Of a stretch of DNA of 64,000 nt, positions 1 through 12,673 are shown in pieces (the first letter of the stretch is position 1; every line of letters begins with the position of its first letter). Made by a program: the position numbers and the translations under genes. Location of the stretch: assembly GCA_948567375.1 (NCBI GenBank), contig OX419758.1, forward strand, positions 45,575,001 to 45,639,000, written 5' to 3'. Under the pieces are notes generated by a model. The model saw nothing but the letters and a program-made list of their open reading frames with translations. It had not been told where the DNA came from and searched no databases. The DNA comes from Lunularia cruciata. Its lineage: Eukaryota; Streptophyta; Marchantiopsida; Lunulariales; Lunulariaceae.

Positions 1-3000
1 AGTTCGGAATTTACAGGAACAAGACGGTTATGAATTTGGGCGGAACTGCTTCGTTCCTTGACATGCCTCCTATGGCTGTCATGGGTTCAGCTTGGGAGGG
101 GACCGATCTTCGATCCCAGATCACCTTCGGAGCTGATATCAACGTAGCGAAAGCTTTACGGGAGCTTCCCAATTTTTATATGAGTATGTGGTTCCGCAAC
201 GTCAATTCTGCTCCGCTGGGACTGGGAATTTTCAAAGATGGCAATACTGGTTCTTGGTTTAATGTTACGGTAGCAGAAGCCGACAGGAGATTGGGTGACC
301 GCTCAGGACGTATGCTGCAGTTCCAGGATTTAGAGGAGAACTTCGCAAGAAATATACCATTTTCTCATGGAGTGAGGGCCTCGAGCTCCTACCAGTTGTT
401 AATTCATTTGAGCTTTACGGAGAGTTTGCGGCTAAGTCAGTGAGGACTGCCAACGATAACGGTACGACCTATAAGGCAATGCATTCGACAATCTCATTTA
501 AAGTTAAAGGTCTACACTGCCTGCACATGTACATGCTTCTTGAAATGTGGGTTCATCTATACCACATCCGTTTGCAAGCCACGACACCGAGACATCATAT
601 GTTTAGCCATGTGTCGCCCTCTGCTATGCAATACGCGGGAATATCTCCATTTCGAAAATCCTATGTTTCTGCCCGCAGTAGTAGGCATAATATGTATAAG
701 GAGTTTTCCTGAAGCTTATGCTTACTTCTCACACTAATTTATTCGTGATATGGTTGAACCTTTTTGGAACAGCTAGTGCCTCGGAAATGAAGGTGTTCTC
801 CAGGATTTTTTCTGGGTTAGATACAGCTGGCGATCCTTGCCTGCCAATCCCTTGGAATTGGCTAGTGTGTAGCATTGAACAAATACCTGAAATAACACAG
901 ATGTAAGTATCCTCGAGCTCAATTCATTTCCTTATATTTGGAAACCATGCCAGGAAGCAGAAAGAAGTAGGACAATCATGCCATGTTTTGTTAGATGCAC
1001 ATCACTGTCCATAACTTGGTATCTATCAGTGTCTACTTGTTATTGAGACGAAGTAAACTTCTTATGCTCCCTTTAGTACGTATATCTTCAATTATCATTA
1101 CCAAAAACGGTTCTTGCTGCGTGCTTTCGTACAGAAATCTTACCAGCAAAGGCGTGAGGAAAGGACACGAGAAAGATCTGGATTTCGTCAAGTTTGAAAA
1201 ACTGAGTCGTCTGACGCTGTTGGATTTGTCAAGAAATGGTCTCTCTGGTCAGTTGCCGAAATCTCTTGAAAGTGTTACGGCTCTTAATACACTGTAAGAA
1301 TATCTGATCTCCTTGCATCTGCATTTGCGAATTATTCTAGAATTCATCATACAGTCTTACTTTCTTACACTAGCTGTTGTCGTAATCCCTCACTCAAGGT
1401 AGCATGTCTGACGCATTCGAAATTTTGTTCACAGTGCGACATACTCAGAGTCATAATTTCTGATAGAAGGCAGCTAGATAGGGAGATATTAGTAGTTTGG
1501 TCTAACTAGCTGATCTAGCAAACTTATATTGGAGTGTGGCCATTGATCATGCACAAGCTATGGGACCTGAAAGTGGACTTCTATGATGTTAACCTGGATC
1601 CCGTGACTCATACCGCAAGGAACGTCCGAAATATTGTATAAACTATGATCTTAACTCCACTATGCAATTTTTAGTGTATCAATTCTAAATCGCTAGTAAA
1701 CTGGTACCTCGTGAAACTGATCGCAAATGGTTGTGATTGCGCTTGCCAGTCATCTCAGCAACAATAATCTCAGAGGTGGGATACCTGAGGAACTCGAAAG
1801 CCTGACAAACTTGAAAAGCTTGGATCTTTCGTACAATTCTTTCCACGAGTTGAAGTTCCAGCTAAAAAATCTCTCCAAACTCGTAGATCTGTAAGTTACG
1901 CGAAGAAGACCTAGTGCAAGTGAACATAAGCTTGTAATTGTTATAATAATTAATTAGCTGCAGATGAAAACCTTTAGTGGTTATCAGCGATCTCTATTTT
2001 ATGCGTACATTGTACCTTACATCTGCAGGACAGCTACTAGCTTCAAGACTTTTTTCAATTTGAATTCATCCAGACTAAATAGGCATGTCTCTAAAACGGT
2101 GCACGTCATGATGTCTTACAGAAATTTGGCGAGCAATAAGCTAGAAGGAATCGTTCCCGAGAGCATTTGGACCTCTAGTGTTGTAAACGTGTAAGACTCA
2201 GACTAAACATGCAAATTTCTGACTGTTTTCCAACCTAGCTCAAGTTACGAGCTCAAGGTCATTCACTGAGAGGTGTATCATTAAAGACAATGTAAATGTA
2301 TGTATGTAACCTGCAGTAAAAACTTATACACAAAATATAATCGTAGGAATATTTGCGGGTACTGAGGGCTTGGTGCTGTTTATTTCTGGTTCTCTTCTAG
2401 TACGTACGAATTCCCAGTTGATGTCGAAAGAAAGATGACGAGACTGTGGTGCAAGTTTGCCATACCACCTGCTGAAGTTGTCAATCATTCGGTCCAGAAA
2501 ACGACGTCTCCCTTATACTTTTATAATTGCAGGAACTTATCTGGCAACAACTTTGAGGAGCTCAATTTGACAACATGGATCAAGAACATTGTTATATCAG
2601 ATGGAGGAGCTTCCTCTGAAAAAAGAGTGCGACTCTTGAAAAATCCGATCAAGAAGGTTCACCCGGATCTGCCATCTGAATATGTACCAGTTCGTCCTTT
2701 ACTCACTAATTCTAATCGGGCCTTAGTACTGTAAGTTACCCAGGGCCCTCTTTCAATCGAACTATAAAATCGTTCAATACTTGGCAGTGGTAGATCTAGC
2801 TGTAGCAAGGGGCATCAGGACCTATGATTAAGAATCTCCGTAAGGGTGAATTACGAAATGACGTGATTCAACCTTACGGATTTAGAGGAGTGTTATCTCT
2901 TCAGGTGCCTAGCCTCTAAAATTGCTCGAGAATTCTCTGTACTACAACTTACTTTGTCATGGGTAGTGCACAACGCTATAATATTACTCCTTCGAGATGT

Positions 3001-4691
3001 AAGTTTATTGACTTCCACGGTGGTGCTCTGATCGCAAAAGGAATCATATTTTGCGTGCTTATTCATAGGATGCATGCCGCTCACATTTTGTATATATATG
3101 ACTGCGATCCTCCTCGGGTGGGGCTACCTGTATCTGGTCCGAGTAGTTCTACTTGCTCTGCAGTGAAGGCAAAGCGAGAGTAATACTTAGTTCAGATGAA
3201 TGAAGCATGTCTTAGAATGTTCTGATTTCTGATCCTGAGAATCTCATCATGACAGGCTTGGGACCGACAGTCCATGGTGCTTGAAGAGAGCAGGGAAGAA
3301 TGCAACTTTTATCGTGAAACATTTATGTCGTGAAAGCGAATTCGATGCTCTGGATCGAAAGCGTAAGCTCTACTAACTGGAAAAAGTACCTATCACATTC
3401 ATGGGATTTTAAGTTCGGCAGCAAGCTTCGGGCCATTTCTGAGAGCTTTTCTTCCCTGCTGACAGATTGTCAAAGTTGCAGCGTCTGTATCGTCGTCTAA
3501 ATTGTGTTTTTCGATTTGCATGCAAGAGTAGTTCCAAGCGACGATAGCGGGCTCGTCAGGCAAATCTCCATTTGGTTGGGTGCTTCTGCTGCACTGGTTC
3601 TCCTTGTTGGCGGCTGCGCGTACACTCTCATCCGTCATCGGATTGCTTCAAAAGATAATGTTTTAGACGAAGATCTCGTGCTTGCTGTGCAAAACGGGCA
3701 GGTCACTTCTCGGATCATAGCTCTGAAGGACCTGCTTAAAGCTACCAACAACTTCTCCGAGAGTTGTAAAATTGGCGAAGGTGGATTTGGTCAAGTATAC
3801 ACGGGCTCTCTAGATGGTCAGACGGTGGCTATCAAGAAAAGTCGAAGTATAGAGTCACCTGAAAGGAAAGTGATGTTTATGAACGAGGTTCAGATTCTAT
3901 CAAAGGTCCATCACAGGAACCTCGCTACTTTTTTGGGTTGCTGTTTGACCCGGAACGTTGCAGTCCTTGTGTTTGAGTTTGTTCCTCAGGGAACATTAAA
4001 GGAGCACCTTCAAGGAACTAGAGGAAAGGGACTTACGTGGATTCAACGAGTGAAGATTGCAGCTCAAACTGCAGAAGCATTGACATACCTTCATTCTGCA
4101 GCAAGTCCACCTGTTTACCATCGGGATGTAAAATCCGCCAACATTCTTTTGGAGGATAACTTTAATGCTAAAGTGACTGACTTCGGTATCTCGAAACTAG
4201 CATCGCATATGGATGCTACCCACATCACAACAATGGCTATCCAAGGTACTCCAGGTTACATTGACCCGGAGTACTATACCTCATTCCAGCTGACAGTGAA
4301 GAGTGATGTCTACAGTTTTGGGGTAGTGCTGCTTGAAATCCTCAGTGCCCAACCACCCATTGATCCTAAAAGGGGCGAGAGAGATAATTCACTTGTGCAG
4401 ATGGCAGCCCATCTGATCAAAACGGATGCACTGCATTTCTTTCTGGATCCACGTTTACAAGCGAGCTTCGAGACCGTAGAGGAAGTTAAAATATCAATTT
4501 TACAGTTAGGACAGCTTGCCTTAAAATGCACAAATATGAGATCTTCCGACCGACCTAACATGAAGGAGGTGTCTGCGGAGCTGCTGGAACTCTATTCTGA
4601 TTCTCTGCGGCGAGATTATTCAGAAGCTTCTTTGTCGGATCAGGAGAATATTTCAGATCAATCAAGTGGAACTTTGAACCCAGCAAAATAG
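1..4691 (+). CDS. Malectin-like/LRR receptor kinase, copy 1 (5' partial)
   Basis: Surface receptor-like kinase; the start lies left of the window. Visible coding blocks: malectin-like end 1-461, hinge 773-902 (GDPC..P..W.W motif), LRR exons 1135-1293, 1750-1890, 2122-2190 and 2533-2730, a linker 3256-3362, and a TM plus kinase exon 3529-4691. All junctions are GT-AG with matching phases. The TM segment follows the start of the last exon (SIWLGASAALVLLVGGCAY). The kinase has the glycine loop GEGGFGQVY, AIKK, HRDVKSAN (HRD codons at 4119-4127) and DFG (4179-4187), so it is a complete RD kinase resembling wall-associated kinases. The hinge exon is in frame here, unlike copy 2. One oddity: near 385 the reading must shift by one base to continue into the conserved end of the malectin domain (LLPVVNSFELYGEF, from 386). 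The same break is in copy 2. The ligand is unknown. Confidence 0.85.
2837..2880. repeat. Intronic inverted repeat (hairpin)
   Basis: TCCGTAAGG at the left pairs with CCTTACGGA at the right, with TGAAT/ATTCA extending the stem and a short loop between. It lies in the intron between kinase exons 2533-2730 and 3256-3362. The same hairpin is in copy 2 at about 40700-40743. Function unknown. Confidence 0.6.
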
Positions 4692-6775
4692 ATGATAGCG
4701 TCTAATTAGGTTTGACTACCTATGAGTAAAGATAGCTCATAAGTAGTCTATTTCTGGTGTATGATTTTCTTCTAGACAAGTTGGTAATATCCTTCCTTAT
4801 TAGAGTTGATTAGAAATGTTACTGCGTACTTCTGTTTCGTTCTAGATTTATTACATGCATATGCCCTTTGGAATTGGTCAGTCTGTTAGCACATGGTTTA
4901 TTATGATTTCACATATACAAATCATCAAGATGGATAGTTTTAGTTTTTCGTTTTGTCTCATAACGGACCTTAAAGCACCGATGTGACACCTGGACATTTA
5001 ATTTCCCAGTAATAATTCGAATCAACATGCTCAAATTGCAAAGCTAAAATTGCATATGCACTGTGGGTATAAGTATGCATATGTTCTTCTACTGAATTTA
5101 TCTGAACCCTAGTTTGATTGCTGTTTTTATTCTGCAAGATGGTCGCCTTTATTTCTTATCCTAGCTTCCAGCCGTACTAGTCTGGGAAGTACATCTGATG
5201 CATTCTCTCTGGGATCTGAAGTTCTGATTACAGCTAAATGTGACGTTTTTAACGTTTGGAACTTATCTAACTAGGCCTTATTATATATATGACCTCAAAG
5301 CCAATGCGATTCCAATTGCAATCCCATGCGTGTTGCAATTGCACTGCCTACAATTAGTACCAAAGCCAGCCTCTGTCCTTGGAAACTCGAGTCATTTTGA
5401 TGCACATGAAGGTAGAGATCAACACACGTTGATACAATGTCATGTACTATCGCAAGAACAGTTAACTACAGGAGCTGTTCTTATCATCTCAAGGTAAAAG
5501 TTGACAACCCCAAATACTTCGGACATCAAACAAAACATGGTCAACTTTCATCTGGGGATCGCTTCGAGTGCCTCAAGTTTCAATTGACTTTCACAGTGAT
5601 CCGAAAATTACGGTACCGACAAATGCAGCCTTCAAATCAACAAAGACTTACGTTTCACGTTTAATGTCAACATTAACGCTACCTCGTCGAGGAGATTGGA
5701 CCGGTATGATAAAAGTCCTGCAGGTTCATAATTTAGGTCAGCGATCGAATCCCTGTGAAGCCAGGGTCTTGACTGGATTTGCCGACTACCAGAGGGCAAG
5801 AACGGAGATCTGAGAGATTACTTCATGTTAGCTGACACGAAATAAGTCAACCAAGGCAGTCGCCAAAACAGAGAAGGAACTGAAAAGTATGCGTAGGTCT
5901 TTTACACTGCCTTCATGATTCATCCAAAAGCCCAGTCACTGGTGGAAAAGAGGAAAACACTTCCCAAAGAAATGTGCGAATGAGCATTTTTGAACTGAGA
6001 ACCAAACGCTCGTTTGCACAATAGATCCCAAGAAGGAGAAATGCCTGATTTCCATGAGCTGTAATCTTGAATTCAACAAATGGTGAGTGAATTACAACAA
6101 GATCACAATCGGAACAGATGACCGCTTCATGATAACGTTTCAAGTAAGAGCTTAAGTCCAAGATAGATATGTACTGAATATAACAAACAATAGTCAGACT
6201 CTACACCGCTACAATTTCCTAACCAGATGACGTGGCTAGATTAGTTTGAAAGATATCCAAATTAAATAAATAAAATCCAAACAAAGACAAGAATATGCTC
6301 AAGTCTCCAAGTGTATTATTTATAAGTACTATTTGATCAACGCTTCTTGGGCCTCCACGTGTACATGATAGACTGTTTTCTTCAATCTATTGAAGTCCTT
6401 TCACACACTTCCTTTGAACACTAAGTGAAACAGATATAAATCCTTACATTAATTATAAATCATGAGGAGTACAAAAACTACTCAAAGCATCTCTGAGGAT
6501 TTTCTTTTCTTTTCGATTTAGTCACGTGGAACGAAAAATAAATTACTTGAAGGCCAGTAAGCACGTTTTTACCAGTGGACTATTTGGATTTGTTGCTTGG
6601 CCTTACCTAGGTTGCTCTAAGGTCTTTGTTGTTTATTTCTTCTTGACTACCCCGGTACCATCTCGATGGAGGTCGAAATGCTTTCAATGAAAAGTAAAAC
6701 TTATAATATAAGCACTGAGTGCTCTAACTCTAACTAGTGTTACCATTGGATGCTCTACACAAACTCTAACTTTTG
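4692..6775. other. Intergenic region downstream of kinase copy 1
   Basis: Presumed 3' UTR followed by AT-rich DNA. Short plus-strand open frames between 5240 and 5813 show no recognisable motif. A minus-strand frame of 82 codons at 5913-6161 (starting MDLSSYLKRYHEAV) looks protein-like in composition but I do not recognise it. It could be a fragment of a gene. The counterpart in copy 2 is 42555-44638. Confidence 0.5.
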
Positions 6776-7136
6776 TAGTACATGTTATTAACTATACCAA
6801 CCTCAACTACAGTATGTTACACGTATTACCATCTGAATTCAGTTTTAACACACACTCGTTTAAAAAATGATAGCATTTCAATTAAAATTCTAAAATTACA
6901 AAACTTATTTCCTTGTAAAGTTTTTATAAAAAGCATCCACAATTCATTCATTGGTGTTAATGTAATTGAAACAGATTTCTTATTTGTTTTACTACTCTTT
7001 CATATAATGAAATTGGATCTCTATGTGTTTGGTTCTCTTGTAAAATTTTGAGTTGTACACAGGCTTGATAGCACTTTGACTGTCATTGTACATTTGGGCA
7101 TCCTGTCCACACCATTGGTCATTGAGTGAGATGCAA

Positions 7137-7165
7137 AGCTAGATTACTTCCTTAGTAATCTAGCT
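7137..7165. repeat. Perfect short inverted repeat
   Basis: AGCTAGATTAC is followed after 7 bases by GTAATCTAGCT, an 11 bp stem inside the copia 3' region. Also present in copy 2 near 45004-45032. Possibly part of the decayed LTR; function unknown. Confidence 0.6.
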
Positions 7166-8079
7166 AAGTAATTTTGGTACATACTATTTTTCACTGCTTT
7201 TCTATGTTGAGGTGAAAGATTAGAACTTTGCCACTGGGTTTACAACGTAAGCTACCTCAAGTATTGTACTTATCATAGCGTATATTAAACATCCTATTGC
7301 TTCTTGGTAGTGTGTTTAATTGGTTTTCTTTCTTCCATGTGTGATTTGGGATTTGGATATTCAGAAGTAGTGATTGGATGTGTATCCGCAAGATTGAACC
7401 ATTTATAATTGATTTTATTGGATCTTCCAGAGTACTAAGTGAATACGTATAAGTAAGATTTAACTGTTTATAATTGACTGTCTGTTTTTCTTCAGTCAAT
7501 CTGATCTAAGATTCTCTTTTTCATAAGAATTTTGAAGTACTACATACTACTCTACTTCTTCATATGTAAATTCAAACTCTTTACAAGTGAAATCTTGCAT
7601 GGTACTAATATTAAATTTATCTTTCACACAAATTATTATGTTTCTACAAACAGAAGTATTATATCAGATTCATAGTACGCACAAAGAGGAAAAAGTGATG
7701 GTTACAACTCATATCTCTCTAAGAAGTAATCAAATTTCCAATTCTAGTTTCTTAAGGCTTGCTCAAGCTAAAAATACTCTTTGGCAATCTGCAAACACTC
7801 CTCTCCTTTCTAGCTTCTTTTTATCCTTGTGGCTACTTCATATAAATCTAATCATGAAAAGTTCCATTAAGAAAAGATGTCTTGATGTCAAATTGAACTA
7901 TCTATATGTCTTCTGCAATGACTAAAAAAAGAATAGATTCTAATGGAATCAAACTTGATTAATAGATCAAATGTCTACTCGTAGTCAATTCTTACAAGTT
8001 ATGAATATCTCTTGGCTATAGGTCCAGTCTTGTGCCTTAAGATGTTGCACTTTGAATGAATCTTTGTTCTATAGACCTA

Positions 8080-8101
8080 CTTTTATTTTATTTTATTTTA
8101 G
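8080..8101. repeat. TTTTA microsatellite
   Basis: About four TTTTA units lie within the copia remnant. The same tract is in copy 2 near 45947-45968. Confidence 0.7.
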
Positions 8102-10624
8102 TTCAGTTTCCTTTTTAGCAAAGTTATTAGCTTCCTAATAAAACTTTATGAATCAAATTCCTCATCCATGGCCTTTGCTCACTTATATTTTAATAATTTT
8201 CTCCATTTATGCACAATTGTTAGCTTCAAAGTTGTGTGCTACTTCAATGACTCAATTTTGTCATCCATGGCTTCCATCCTCTCAAGTGATTGCAAGTATC
8301 TTGGAAATGAACAAGATTTGCATCCCCATTTCTTCATTAAATCTTAGATACCACAATGCAAGTATAAGATGCCTTAATTTAAGCTTACTCACCGAGTTTT
8401 TGTCATGGTAATCTCATTCTATTACTTCTGCAATTTATTCCATCTTGAGTGGTTGAACTTGAGATCATTTTCAATCAGGTTCTTGATTGTCTTCATTGTC
8501 TTCTTGAAGTGGATAAATTTTGATCTCACTTGTGGATTCTTTTGTGACTTCCTCCATAGACTCCTTGGAAGCTTGTGGAAACTCTCCATCAACTTCTCTC
8601 TCATCAATATTCATTCTTGCATGTGCTTGCTCTCCATCTCTCTTGAAAATAATTTGCACCTAAGTTAAGCATATATGTCAGTTGAAGATCAAGTACCTCC
8701 TCTCTAAACATGATGTCTTTACCTTCACATATGTTTTTCTTCTTTTGATCAGAATTTGAAGGCTTGGATTTTGAAGTATATCCAAAAAATACATATCTTG
8801 TCCCTTTGGATCAAACTTCTTTCTCACACACTTTGGTGTGTACATTAAGATTGAGCAACCAGAAGTAATATGCAACTATATCCAACAAAATACAGCTTTT
8901 GTAGCTTTAAATAAAAGATCTTTCTTCCACCCTTTGTTGTGTGCACAAAGATGGGGCATAACAAGGGGTAATATGTAGCTGTTTGTTTTGTTCTATGCCG
9001 AAGACCACAAGGAATTTTTGCTAAAACTGTATTTAAAATTCTATTCAAAAAATGTATCATATCTCCCCTTGCTTTTGCACACAACTCTATAGCAAAATTT
9101 CTAGAAAGCAACGAGCTTCTTGCTACTTCAAATATTCTATGATTCTTGTTGAAATATTTTGCTCTGAATTGTTAAGTGCTATAAGTTCATGTATTAATCC
9201 AACACTTTGTACAAAAGTAGAGTATCCTTTTCTAACGTATTTACCTCCTCTATAAGATTGCATTTTCTTGAGCTTCACTTCATGTTGACCTTCTAATTGT
9301 GTGTGGAGTTGTTTGAAGAACAAAAGAGGTTTTTACTTCTCTTTTAAGAAAAATACAACTTTGAAGCCACTAATTCATCTTGTAAAAGTAGATAATTTCT
9401 TGATTCTCCTATTGAGCTCACACCCATAGTTCATCCTTGAATAGAATATAAAATCTTGATTCTATCATTGAGCTCAGACTCATAGAACCACTTGCAATAC
9501 TATGAAAGAACTCTCCAACCATATGATTGCCTCTACTATCAATAGATTTTGTAGAAGGTAGACTACGTTGCTTTTTTAGAGCACATCCATCACAATACAA
9601 AGACTTTTGAATACAAAGACTTTTGAATACCAAGTTCTTCCAGTTTCAAACCGCCTACTAGGCCTTCTATCTCCATTTTCCTAATGTAGGCAGGATTGAG
9701 ATAACCAAGTCTTGAGTTCCATGGTGCAATATTAACTTTCTAAAGTCTTTCTTCCTTTCTACCTTTTTGCAGCTACTTCTTTTTTTCAATTGAGAAATGT
9801 TGAAGTTTTTGGTCCTGCCATCATGACTACCTCCATTTTTTTTTCTATCAATAGCTAAAAAGGTTATCTCTCATGAGCTCTCTTCCTTGTCTTCTACATA
9901 TCCTTTCAAGGTTTCTTCCTTCTGTAGTATCGCAGTGAGTTACTAAATGATATATTGGTCTTCAGGTATATGTTTCATGCGTGTATTATATGAAGATTAA
10001 TTAGTGGCAAACTATAAATAGATTTGGTGATTTGAGGAATTATCTATTCTTACACTAATGTTATTTAATTGACTAGTGAGGGTTTCAACTTTGCTAATTA
10101 AACCTACTATCTCAGCTCAAGGATTCATTTGTGACTGAAAGAATCTTTCTTGGAAAATGTGCTTATTCTTTGAAATCAGTTGTTCAAAATCTATATTCAA
10201 AAAGTGGTTTGGTGACTCAAACCATTTTTGGAATTGAATAAATTGATCAATCTCGGTAAATACTTCTCTTTTATGGTTGTATAGATCTATACTTTTGCAA
10301 CTTTTTTCTTGCTTTGCCAATATGTCTCTCTCCATTTATTATTCTTTGTTCTATAGTCTTTGTTCCATTTATGACCCCTTAAAGTCTCTTGACATGAAGA
10401 TGATTATAATGTGAATTAATAATCAATAAATTTAATATCCAAATCAATAAATTCTATAGTACAGAGTATTAGCTATACCACCTCAACTTACTACATCCTA
10501 CATTTACCATTTGAAATGCAATTTTTACCTAGTACAAACTTTATGTATATGTATAGTACAAAATTTACATTTTGTACTACACACTGTAGTTCCAAAATCT
10601 ACAATTTGCTTATTTGCAGCATGA

Positions 10625-10777
10625 GATCCGGTGAACTATCATCAATCAAAAAATCATAGATAATTTGATTTATCTCAAATACCAGTTAGTGCACTTTGAT
10701 CGAAACCGGTGAACCACCAACAATCATACAATTATAGCTATTGTGATTTACCTCAAGCCCAGTTATTCCACTGTGAT
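10625..10777. repeat. Degenerate tandem duplication of about 77 bp
   Basis: Two diverged units each contain CCGGTGAAC, CAATCA, a TGTGATTTACCTCAA-like core and an end like CCAGTTA..CACT..GAT. Same in copy 2 at about 48476-48628. It predates the segmental duplication. Nothing coding seen. Confidence 0.6.
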
Positions 10778-12480
10778 TAGTTTACGTGTTTGAGGGTGGA
10801 TTGTGCTTACATTTGACGCCTACAGATCGCATCTCGCTCATGCAACAGCATGTAATTAATGAAAGTCTGAGAATTCTACCATTTAAGGTAGTTCTGACTT
10901 CCCACGCACCCATCCATTAGATTAAGATTCCTCTATAGCTAGATGTTGTTTGTCAAGATAAAGAGCAGGTTGTTTGACTGGTATTCAAAGTACAGTAGAA
11001 GGGGACGGTAACTACCTCCACTTGCGAAATTCCAGATTCAGATCCCGATAAGTTTACCTCCTCAGTCCCACACATATATCCATACACCCATTAAATATGA
11101 AGTGAATGCAGGGGTAAAACTCCAAAAGGCGCAGTAATTCTGAGATTGGTAACAGGATCAAAATGTGGTGCCAAGGTTTTGTTAATTCTTCAGCATAAGA
11201 TGTCAAGAGATGACTGATGATGACAAGGAATGTAATTGTCACAAAGATTAAAAGTAAAAATTGTCACAAGATTTCTTATTGAGAAAAACGTAGCGTACGT
11301 ATTGAGAAGTCTCGCCCTTAACATCAGCTACCGTTATTTCTCGAATCCAGTACTAGTAGGCATTGTAGAAAGACAAAAGCAACACGATGCGATCGTCAGC
11401 GGCGACTCCTGTTATATACAATTCTTGGCAGAGATGCTTTTACTCGTGGGTACACAGAAGAAATTGTCATTCACTGAACGTGGAGTCGGAGGCGTTTCTA
11501 GAAAGGACAGTTGCCGAACAAAGTGGATTTGGGAATCCTATGGTTGCAGTTGCTTCGCCTATGGATATCGTTGTGCTGCTGAAATCAAGCCATATTCTAA
11601 GCATGATCAGTGCAGCTAAATAAGAGATTCGAATTAAGTTCGAACATGGAGTTCTATCGAGCTTGTCAGGCAAGTTGACATTTGGTCCACCGGAAGAAAT
11701 TGATCAACTGCGACGAAACATCCAACAGAAGGTTTATCTGTGCCATCGCGCGCCATGAGTGCTGTTTGAGCAATGCGTTGGCGACTGACATGGTCGGAGC
11801 ACGTTGGCAAGTTATGCCGTTGGTGTTCAGATATTCACATCAATTTGGACCGAGTCCTCCAGATTGTAGGGAAAATATAGTAAAATACCGGATATTTTGA
11901 GAGTGTAAGCAGTCCATGCTGTAAGTGTATATCAAGACTCGTCGAAGTTGTCATGATCTTGCATTTGAATGCATTTGGATGCCAGTCGATATTGATCTGC
12001 CTCAAGACGATCATCTTCGCAAGCACCATATATATGTCGAGCATAATTCTACGCGTAACCACACACGTCTATAGCTGTGCACCGATATATTAAATGCTGA
12101 GCATTCTGCGCATGCGGCCTGGCAATCAGCTGCCCAGTTTTGTGCTCCTCCTGATAAGCTCACATTCTGCGAACAAGGATAACGAAAATTCAGATTATAT
12201 TTTTGTAATAGCCATAAACAACCTATAGTTGGATACCAGTATATTACTAATTTTGTTTACGGAGAGGTTACTCATCGGCCCAGGATCTATAGCTAACTAC
12301 CTGTTAGTGTCATGGCCACATTCAGTCACAGTTCTAGCATTTGAGCATCTTCAGGTGACCATCCTCCTCACAAAGTGTACCATTTTCTTCTTTACTAGAA
12401 ACCTTCTTACTCTCCGGAGGCTAGGTTTGCGGGCATGTACATGCTCGTGACTCGTTCACCCAAGCTTGTAGCAGCGGGCA
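10778..12480. other. Unassigned region upstream of PR-1, copy 1
   Basis: Contains a 127-codon plus-strand frame (11236-11619) and an overlapping 78-codon frame (11387-11623). Neither has a motif or domain I recognise. Could be decayed genic sequence or chance frames. Copy 2 equivalent is 48629-50414, including an extra 83 bp tandem unit. No confident gene. Confidence 0.4.
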
Positions 12481-12515
12481 AATATTATATAAACCTACTA
12501 TTCAGAAGTTGGAGT

Positions 12516-12523
12516 TATAAAAG
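12516..12523 (+). promoter_or_regulatory. Probable TATA box of PR-1 copy 1
   Basis: TATAAAAG about 150 bp before the PR-1 start codon. A second candidate, TATATAAA, lies at 12486-12493. The downstream AUGs of short frames before 12674 make the exact leader uncertain. Confidence 0.5.
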
Positions 12524-12673
12524 CAGCGCAGAGTGACAATGAGGGCAGGCTTACCACAGACCTCAGTACCCTCCAGGTATGTGCATTCGTAAACGAGAGC
12601 AACACATCCTTGAGAAGAGAATTCCAAACTAAAGGCTCTAGCTCAAAGCCTGTGCATCCGTTCACTCTCGAGA

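Larger units (their letters stand above)
6776..10535 (-). mobile_element. Degenerate Ty1/copia retrotransposon, copy 1
   Basis: Minus-strand pol fragments lie in copia order, broken by many stops and frameshifts. From high to low coordinate: GAG-pre-integrase with CDGCALKKQRSLP (about 9540-9740), integrase C-terminal part with CPIFVHTTKGGRK and YFVGYS (about 8700-9120), the RT entry with EAMDDKIESL (about 8250), RT motif QFDIKTSFLNG (about 7840-7890), and an RT end resembling YQEAIGCLIYAM (about 7260-7330). The region is bounded by weak direct repeats (about 6776-6850 and 10456-10535, shared TATACCA-CCTCAAC), possibly decayed LTR parts. Copy 1 has a 16 bp tandem slip near 9597-9628 absent from copy 2. 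It is dead and predates the duplication. Confidence 0.8.

Noticed and set aside
2401-2508. Possible extra kinase exon between LRR exons (TYEFPVDVERKMTRLW)
   Set aside because: Joining 2122-2190 directly to 2533-2730 gives a correct phase and a normal LRR pattern, so the extra exon is not needed.
6776-10535. Intact copia LTR pair
   Set aside because: Only about 80 bp of weak direct similarity is visible at the two ends, and no clear TG...CA ends or target duplication.
11236-11619. 127-codon frame as a real gene
   Set aside because: No domain, signal or splice context found, and an overlapping frame is equally open. Left as unassigned.
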